A stretch of 64,000 nt of DNA from Ooceraea biroi (lineage: Eukaryota; Arthropoda; Insecta; Hymenoptera; Formicidae), in NCBI RefSeq assembly GCF_003672135.1, contig NC_039507.1, positions 18,034,278 to 18,098,277 of the forward strand. Reading direction: 5' to 3'. Positions 57,042 through 64,000 of this stretch are shown here, piece after piece (the stretch's first letter is position 1; each line of letters begins with the position of its first letter). Below the pieces are notes generated by a model, which was given only the letters and a program-made list of their open reading frames with translations, had not been told where the DNA came from and ran no database searches. A program made the translations under genes and the position numbers.

Positions 57042-57692
57042 TGTGCGCGTATACGTCACAATCAACGATATATTTACCTATTTAATTATCATATACTAAT
57101 CTATTTAATAACGTGGTCAACAGAGATCACACTGCGCTACCGCAGTCGCAATTCCGAATTTGATTGCCCATAATGGAAAGTGAAATGGTGCCGTGCGAGG
57201 CTGTCACCGGACGCGTCTGCGGATGCTGTGTACCAATGACGTGCACCTATGCACACGAGCGAGACGCGCACGGGTGGTGCGCGTACACGCGTGTCTCCGT
57301 GTTAATAATCGCGGCGCTTTCGAGACGTGTGCGTTGCTTTACATGCAAATCAGACAATTGCAGCCGATATATGTACGGCCGCGCCTGGGTCGGGAATGGG
57401 GTTAGACGCGGGGACTATGTCCATCGGCGGTTTAATTAGATTATGCTGCCATACCTCATCGGGCTTCACCCTTGTTTCCCCACCATCGACGCCGGCCTCT
57501 GTGCAATCTGACAAACACGGAATGACACTCTGTCCGGCGATGCATAACACGATAGCGCGAGGCGCGGGCACAGATTAGAGATAGACAGCAGCGATAAATA
57601 CGCCGGAGACAAAAACATGATTGACTCGCCCGTAAATTAGAGCGAATTTTCGCGACACGCTGATGGTACCTCGTCTGAGGAGGTACGAGAGG
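57042..57692. other. Unique non-coding DNA, no gene seen
   Basis: About 650 bp between the mariner fossil and the intact mariner. Only short overlapping frames. Confidence 0.5.
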
Positions 57693-57694
57693 TA

Positions 57695-58980
57695 TTGGGT
57701 CATTAAGTATGAAGCTTTACAAATAGAACATAAACTTTTGCATTTTTTGGCACATGGACATGATTTATTTTCAATCGAAGTATGCGCCCATGTTATCTAC
57801 ACACGTCTGCCATTTTAGTGGTAGTTGGTCTATGCCTCTACTATAGAAGCCAGGAGTACGGGAATCGATGAAGTCGCGGAAGGCTGTTTCGACTGCCTGT
57901 TGAGAATTGAAGAATTTTCCCACCAACAAGTTGTCCAAATTCCGGAAGAAGTGATAGTCGGTAGGTGATAGATCTGGTGAATATGGTGGATGACGGAGAG
58001 TTTCCAATTCCAACTCCTGTAGCTTTGCCACGGTCAGTCGTGCAGTGTGCGGTCGAGCATTATCATGCAACAGGATTGGCATTGACCGATTGACCAATTT
58101 CGGTTGTTTAATAGCAAGTTGTTGCATCATTTCGTCCAGTTGCTTGCAATATACTTCAGCCGTTATCGATGTACCAGGTTTCATAAAGTTGTAGTAGATA
58201 ACACCTGACCTGGACCACCAAACAGTCACCATAAGCTTCTTCTGTGTAATGTTGGGTTTCGCGTGATGTCTCGGTGGTTCATCAGCGTTCAACCACTGAT
58301 GTGAGCGTTTACGATTGTCGTAGAGTATCCACTTTTCATCGTAGGTCACAATTCGATTAAAAAAAGATTCATTTTTGTGACGGGAAAGCAAAGAAAGTGA
58401 AGCCTCTAGACGTTGCGCCTGCTGCGCATCGGTCAATTCGTGCGGGACCCATTTGTCCAACTTCTTTATCTTACCAATTGCAGCTAAATGAACCAATATG
58501 GTGGGTATGGAAACATTGAATATCGATGCCAATTCACGTGTACTTTGAGATGGATCGAACTGTACTACGGCTCTCGAGTGATCATTATCCACCTTCGTCT
58601 TTGGTCTTCCACGTGGCTCATTAGCGAGGCAGAAATCTTCATTTCTGAAGTTTTTGAACCAATTGCCCACCGTTGCTTTAGTAGTTGAACCTTCACCAAA
58701 TACAGCGTTGATATTACGAGCTGTCTCCGACACTGTGGTTCCACGGCGGAACTCATATTCATAAATCACACGAATTTTGGACTTTTCCATAGTTCTATAA
58801 AAAAGAATCCACCAATAAAACTAATGAAGATATTTGAACAAACAAATATGACATTTGAAGAGCGAACATACATCTATCACACTAACCTAACCTGATACTG
58901 ACGTCTGGCGCCAAATTTGAGATAACAAATGTTAAAGATAGCGCTTTTACATTTGTAAAGTTTCATACTTAATGACCCAA
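57695..58980 (-). mobile_element. Full-length mariner with intact transposase (family C)
   Basis: A 1286-bp mariner flanked by TA (57693-57694, 58981-58982). Its ends are inverted repeats of about 30 bp (TTGGGTCATTAAGTATGAAG on the left; TTGGGTCATTAAGTATGAAA read inward from the right), with about one or two mismatches. The interior is one uninterrupted transposase gene on the minus strand, with about 190 bp of leader between the start codon and the right end. Everything a mariner needs in cis appears present, so the copy may be young and possibly active. No second copy lies in the window. Confidence 0.95.
57771..58790 (-). CDS. Mariner transposase, intact DD34D, 339 aa
   Basis: A complete 339-residue mariner transposase, close to the usual 340-350. 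ATG at 58790-58788, TGA at 57773-57771. Residues about 5-110 form the paired-like double helix-turn-helix that binds the terminal repeats, with a GRPK motif (61-64) between the two. The linker WVPHEL is intact at 114-119. The RNase H-like catalytic domain has D151 (TYDEKW), D243 (LLHDNARPH) and D278 (SPTDYHFF), 34 residues between the last two, so the metal-binding triad is complete. The protein strongly resembles the transposase part of vertebrate SETMAR, placing it near the cecropia or mellifera subfamilies (inference). No stop or frameshift is seen. SETMAR has Asn at the third catalytic position; here it is Asp. Confidence 0.95.
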   Translation of the reverse strand: MEKSKIRVIYEYEFRRGTTVSETARNINAVFGEGSTTKATVGNWFKNFRNEDFCLANEPRGRPKTKVDNDHSRAVVQFDPSQSTRELASIFNVSIPTILVHLAAIGKIKKLDKWVPHELTDAQQAQRLEASLSLLSRHKNESFFNRIVTYDEKWILYDNRKRSHQWLNADEPPRHHAKPNITQKKLMVTVWWSRSGVIYYNFMKPGTSITAEVYCKQLDEMMQQLAIKQPKLVNRSMPILLHDNARPHTARLTVAKLQELELETLRHPPYSPDLSPTDYHFFRNLDNLLVGKFFNSQQAVETAFRDFIDSRTPGFYSRGIDQLPLKWQTCVDNMGAYFD

Positions 58981-58982
58981 TA

Positions 58983-59583
58983 TAACGTGCTCCAAAATTC
59001 GTTCGCTCGCTCGCACGCCAAGAGAGAAACTATGCGTACGCGAGATTTATTCTGTGCCGGTCTTGAGATGCGCAGACTGCACCGGCAATTACGCGAGAAT
59101 ATTAGCGAAATGCATTTATAACGTCGGATTATTACGCGAGCGTTTAATTGCAACAGCGGCAGCAATTTTCGGAAGAGGAATTTTCGTGGTATTGCACGTG
59201 AAAGAGAAAGAGCGAGTGCTCGGCGCGTAGGTACATACGAAACATATATGATGAAACCCGTTGGCGTTTAGATCCCATAGACGCGTTTGCGAAAGCACAC
59301 GGTAAGTCGCGGCGTGTGTTTTTCGGGCATAACACATATGCGTGTTACGCTCGCGCATAGTAATTGCATCTGCGTCATTCATTTCTTAGCCGCGGCAATT
59401 GGATCCGTTAATTGACTGCGCTGGAATTTCCGACCAGATGCAATTTAGGTAAATGAGAGAACATTAGCGCGAATTGCATCAATGCTGCGGAATGCGCACC
59501 CGCGTTATGCGCGATCAGTGCGAAATTTCCCGTGCGGTTCCCAAGTTAAATGAAAATTTTATGCCCGCCAATTTTCCGCGCTG

Positions 59584-59614
<31 letters not shown>

Positions 59615-60396
59615 GTCAAGCGTAAATTCATAAACACGCGTGCGGGCAAACGGCATATTAAATACGCGGCCGAATAAACAGATACGAGCGCGGACGGATG
59701 AATAAGCAAACGGGCGAGGTCCAGGATGTAACGGAAAGAGCAAAAGAGCAGGGAACAAGGGGAGGGAAAAAGGGGGAGCCGAGCAACGCCGAACGCTTCA
59801 GGGTATTCCGAGTTGAAAGCCCGACAGTATGCACGTCCCCGTCCGACCCGATGATTGGACACATTCCATTCGTCTCATCGTCACCGTCAAGCACGGTGGG
59901 GCTGTCATTGTTTCGCGACAAATTAGTTTGTCAAAACCAGCAGGAACGAGAATGACTCGCAAACGCGCGCGCGAGTCATTTCGCCTTGGAATTCGACTAG
60001 GACGAAATTGAGGCAGCAAGATGGATCGGTGGTGGCGGCGAGAATAGCAGAAGCGCGAAACGTGCCGGCCGAAGTTATTTCCGCGCGCGATTGGACTCTT
60101 TTTTTCAATACCGCGGAAGTTCAACGAACGACGGGCGAGCATCGCGCGGCCGCCATTTGTTTCATCTGAGCGAATTGAATTTCGCTTTTTGAACTTTTCG
60201 CGTCGGCCCGGGAGGTGAAGAGACAGCGACAGCAGGGCGCGGTGCGGCCCTTTATAGATTCGAACGTGAATCAAGTATCGGTTCGACGTCTGATTCAACT
60301 GATTAAAAGTCTCATTACTTCTGCAGACCTCGTCGATTGGGACGAATGTGAAATCGAATCGGTTATGCAAATGTTATCTAACTTGGCTATTAACTG
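58983..60396. other. Unique non-coding DNA, no gene seen
   Basis: About 1.4 kb, CpG-rich, with a CT microsatellite at 59584-59611. Overlapping frames up to 190 codons without a recognisable domain. Confidence 0.5.
59584..59611. repeat. (CT)n microsatellite
   Basis: About 14 CT dinucleotides. Confidence 0.95.
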
Positions 60397-61339
60397 GATA
60401 AATCTACCGATTAGCGAACCCACCTCCTATCACCTTGTCCTTGACATATATTATAGAGGTCATCCTTCTAAGTAACATTGTGCAAGTTTTAACCGTCGGT
60501 CGTTGTTTACTAAAAAGTTATTAACAAAAGAAGTTTAATGATTTTGCACGAATTTTCAGCTGTCTACGCGAACCAAGAACATAATATTGACATATATTAC
60601 AAAGGTCACCTTCCCGAATAACCCGCACTAGGTTTTAGTCGTCGATCGTTGTTTATGAATAAGTTATTAACAAAAGAAATTTTGCAAATATAGTAGTTAT
60701 TTTGAATATTGAAAGATATAAAAGACGAATATGTATATGAACGAAGGAAGGAAAGTCATTTAAAGCAGTGAATCGTTAATATATAGAATAGTTTCTTTTA
60801 ATATAAGTACAAAGTATTCTTCACTTTAACCAAAAGCATAAACAGTTAAATACAAAGTATTCTCTGCTTTAACCTAACCTAAACTAACCTAACCTAACCT
60901 GGTTAGGTTATATTTTCCGAAACTGGAGCCTCGGACAGCTCGTTCTCAGCCCGCTTCGCGGGAGGGCGGGGGGCAGGGGCTTCGCCCCTCCCCCCCCGGA
61001 ATCCGTGCCGTGTACCAGGTGATCAAAATATGTACGGTAAAATCTGTTACACTGGTTCTGGCGGGGGGCGGGGGGCGAAGCCCCTGCCCCCCGCCCTCCG
61101 CGAAGCGGGCCGAAACCGAGCGTATGTGTCCGGGGCTCCAGTTTCGGAAAATATAACCTTTTGCTTGTTGTGGACGGCTGAAAATTCGTGCAAAATCATT
61201 AAACTTCTTTTGTTAATAACTTTTTAGTAAACAACGACCGACGGCTAAAACCTTTTGAAGGTCACTCAGGAGGGTGACCTCTATAATATATGTCAAGGAC
61301 AAGGTGATAGGAGGTGGGTTCGCTAATCGGTAGATTTAC
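60397..61339. repeat. Nested fold-back region with GC-rich hairpins
   Basis: Outer arms: about 60398-60560 pairs with about 61177-61339, sharing GCGAACCCACCTCCTATCAC and the ATTAACAAAAGAAG block. Inner arms: about 60904-61008 (GGTTATATTTTCCGAAACTGG, then CGCTTCGCG and GGCTTCGCCCC hairpins) pairs with about 61059-61163. A diverged direct copy of part of the outer arm lies at about 60587-60690. No transposase is visible and I could not find a clean target duplication. It looks like a fold-back or composite element with internal insertion. Confidence 0.7.
60871..60910. repeat. Telomere-like CCTAA tract, head to head with TTAGG
   Basis: AACCT/CCTAA units run from 60871 to 60900 with one variant (AACTA), then invert directly into GGTTAGGTTA at 60901-60910. 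TTAGG is the common insect telomere repeat. The tract is short and lies inside the fold-back region. Confidence 0.75.
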
Positions 61340-64000
61340 CATTAACTGCATTAACTTTAGTGGAAATTTAACATTAACTCTCCGTGTCGGAATCTCCTCA
61401 GTCTTGCGCCAAGAATAGCGTCTTTCATGAACTCGGGACGAAATTAATGACAGCCAGTGCACTGAAGCTTTACACCAAATCCACCAAGTTGTACCGCGTG
61501 CGTAATATATGACGATGCTCGAAAAGGGGTTGCAACGGGAGACGGAAGAAACGCGCTGATCCCTCAAGGAGGGACAGACAAACGACAAAATGTTAACACG
61601 ACTTCGGGACAAGGGACGGCGACTACGAGATAGTCGCGGATGGAGTCGAAGGTCTTTGAGATTTTATTTCCGCTCGAGATAACACCCTCAACCCATGACG
61701 CTCGCGTGGCGGCACGGAGCCAACCGGAGTGGCGTAATTACCTACAATCAGTCACAGGATTACGTGGGCTCTGCAGACCCGGCCATTCGTTCCTTTTTTC
61801 TGCGTCTATCTTGCATGCACGCACATCAACGCGCGCGTGTTTTTACCCGGTGGCCACTGTCTACCGAGGACGGATGAATCGCGCTCCGACCAAAAAAAGG
61901 TAACGACCAAAAATGCGTCTAATCTCAGCCGAAAGTTGAAGCGATGTCTTTTTCCTCCGAGAGATCGGATTATGGAGGAGCCTCTTTACCACGCTCGATT
62001 ATGAAAATCTCGTGGAACTTTTTGCCTTGTGAAATCCGAAATACCGTGTATCCTCGTTAAACGTTAAATTTGCTAATCTAATATCTAATCTCGTCATTTT
62101 TATCGCGTGTGTCTGTTTGCATCACGATTACTGTCCGCAACATTGCGTCAGACTTTTTCGTCTCATGTCTAATGACGTTTAGGAAACGTTTGGCATAGTA
62201 AACCGTCGCGCTACGTGACACTATGTCAGTCAGCCGTAATTCAGATCTAAAATAAGTCAACGACCTGGGGACATCTGTATTTCATGCAATTATGAAAACG
62301 ACACACGCTAGTCGGTATTCACGAACGGTATAAAAAGAGAAATCCTACTCGGTCTACTGTGACGTGACTGGGACGAATTAAAAGGATTGGCTTGCAAGTT
62401 TTACAATGTAAAGTTATTATCGCGACGTGGCGCAAAACGTTGTGACACCTGCTTATTGTACATAAGTGTTCCTAGAAGCCGATGCCGTTTGCATAAAACT
62501 GCATTTTCGCTCGTCAACTCAAATGTTACGCGGTAAATATTGAACTCCCGACATGCAATTTCGCAATGTACAATGTACATTGTCACATTTTACATTTTTC
62601 AACTTATTATGTCATTTACTGTAACAGTTTCTTTCTTCCTTACATTTTCACTTTCTCACTGTCTTACATTATTATCGTGGGCAGCGAAAACATCAAAAAG
62701 TTCAACAAGTTAATATTCTTATTCACTATATTTCCATTGCTGTTTGAAACTCGACAGAGCATCTCGAGTAATTCTTTCCGCTTGTATTATTCCCAAAGCA
62801 ATTATCAGTACTTCCATGATTAACATTAATCACGCAGTAAGCACGTATACCCTTTCCCAAGAGGAGCGACAGGCATTTTTCAACATTAAATGACTCCACG
62901 TTCTCTGCTGCCACCCTCACGTAGGGTCAAGAATTTAACAATTGAACAGTCCGCCGTTTATCTCGTCAGGGGTTGATCGCCTTTTTGCGCGACCACCCTC
63001 CCTGCCTGCGCAGCGAGTAGACGCGAGCGAGGGTGGATGTGGTGATGGACGAGGAGCAAGAACGATGCTCCCCGGTTGCATGATGCGAATCGCTACGGGG
63101 ATATATATGCAGTTATGCAGACTCCGCCGATGCGTCACTCCGGCGCATTATACGACGTGCCTTGGGATCGCATATTCCCTCGGGAACCAGTCGCAGAGGG
63201 GGTCCTGGCGGAATATATTTCCTACGTCGCGCGAAGCGACAGGTTCAGCACGTACAGTCACGATGTCGCCTTCTTTAATAGGAAAACCTCGATGCATCTT
63301 CGACTGGATAAAGTCGTCCATTTCACGGTTGATCACGCAAACATTCGTAATCTCAAATAGGCAGGATCGGATTCAGATATAATGGCACGAATCGTAGCAG
63401 TCGGAATTAACGAAGGTTGAGCAAAAGTTTCCGTCGCTAAGAATTGTGAGGAGCTCGAAGTTAATTTAAACCACAGCTACCACGCCTGACTGAGGAAAGT
63501 ATTATTATCGAAGTTGAGGAGTACGAGAGTTTCTCCTCGAATTTTCGGAGTTTCGATGAAGCGAATGATGATTTGTTTATATTGCATATTGGTTCGTTTA
63601 TATTAATTTGTTTATATCCGTTTGGATACGCCGCACACTTAAATGGCAATTTACGTTTTCCCCTGTTTTCGCAAAATGGATGAATGAGATGTAACAATGC
63701 TTGTCAGACACGATATTGCATTTTACTTCACGAACGGATAGATTGAAAACGTATTTCCGTATCGACAGTTATTAATCTCCATTGCCAGGCTCATGATAAT
63801 GTGCCGCGGATTTTCACAATTAGAACGCCCGGTGCGTGAAATATTCACTTGCTCTGTAGTGCACCTTTGTCGGCGAATCATGCAATAATGCTATTTTCAT
63901 GATAGATTACTTGGTAAAGCTTATTATTTCCATTCGGTATTGATGAATCAATCGAAACGTCACCGACAGACTCATCAATTCGTATAGAGCTCCAGCGCGC
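61340..64000. other. Unique non-coding DNA, no recognised gene
   Basis: About 2.7 kb to the window edge. A frame at 63076-63360 + (94 codons, no good ATG at its start) has a less Arg-biased composition than the other frames, and a possible acceptor CAG lies near 63120, but I recognise no domain. A TATAAAAAG motif lies near 62329. Nothing firm. Confidence 0.45.

Noticed and set aside
63076..63360. 94-codon open frame with unbiased composition
   Set aside because: No good ATG at the start, no convincing splice sites, no domain recognised.

Overview
This is a stretch of animal nuclear DNA, most likely from a hymenopteran insect and probably an ant. The evidence is indirect: several mariner/Tc1 lineages of the kind common in ants, CpG-rich unique DNA, TA-flanked miniature elements, and a short tract of the insect telomere motif (CCTAA/TTAGG). 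I recognise no host protein-coding exon, rRNA or tRNA. The organism call is an inference.

The recognisable content is transposable elements spread through unique non-coding DNA. From left to right: mariner family A copy 1 (2546-3836, broken); an 819-bp element with about 205-bp inverted ends (8214-9032); mariner family B copy 1 (14607-15869, broken), followed 27 bp later by a DD41D-type Tc1/mariner element (15897-17213) with a 316-aa open transposase; palindromic MITE copy 1 (21504-22376); 'GAGG' repeat copy 1 (23640-24549); a 1.7-kb AT-rich element (30466-32189); palindromic MITE copy 2 (33706-34558); a TTAA-flanked hairpin (38864-39579); a nested insertion in which family A copy 2 (43040-44325) lies inside the terminal repeat of another element (42925-44901); 'GAGG' repeat copy 2 (47703-48576); family B copy 2 (50410-51667) followed by a deleted DD41D copy (51849-52609); a mariner fossil (56381-57039); a full-length mariner with an intact 339-aa DD34D transposase (57695-58980); and a fold-back region with GC-rich hairpins and a head-to-head telomere-like motif (60397-61339).

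Only the mariner at 57695-58980 looks able to encode a complete transposase. Both copies of family A share one frameshift, and both copies of family B share several lesions, although their flanking DNA differs. This suggests that already defective copies were moved by transposase supplied from elsewhere. The two DD41D copies carry complementary deletions: one lacks the N-terminal domain, the other the catalytic domain.

The most unexpected host-type signal is at 51695-51732: a branch-point-like motif, a long pyrimidine tract and an AG, joined directly to a perfect splice donor with no exon between. This is the layout of a recursive splicing (ratchet) point. With no host exon recognised in 64 kb, it suggests that much of the window lies inside a very long intron read on the + strand. 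That is a hypothesis.
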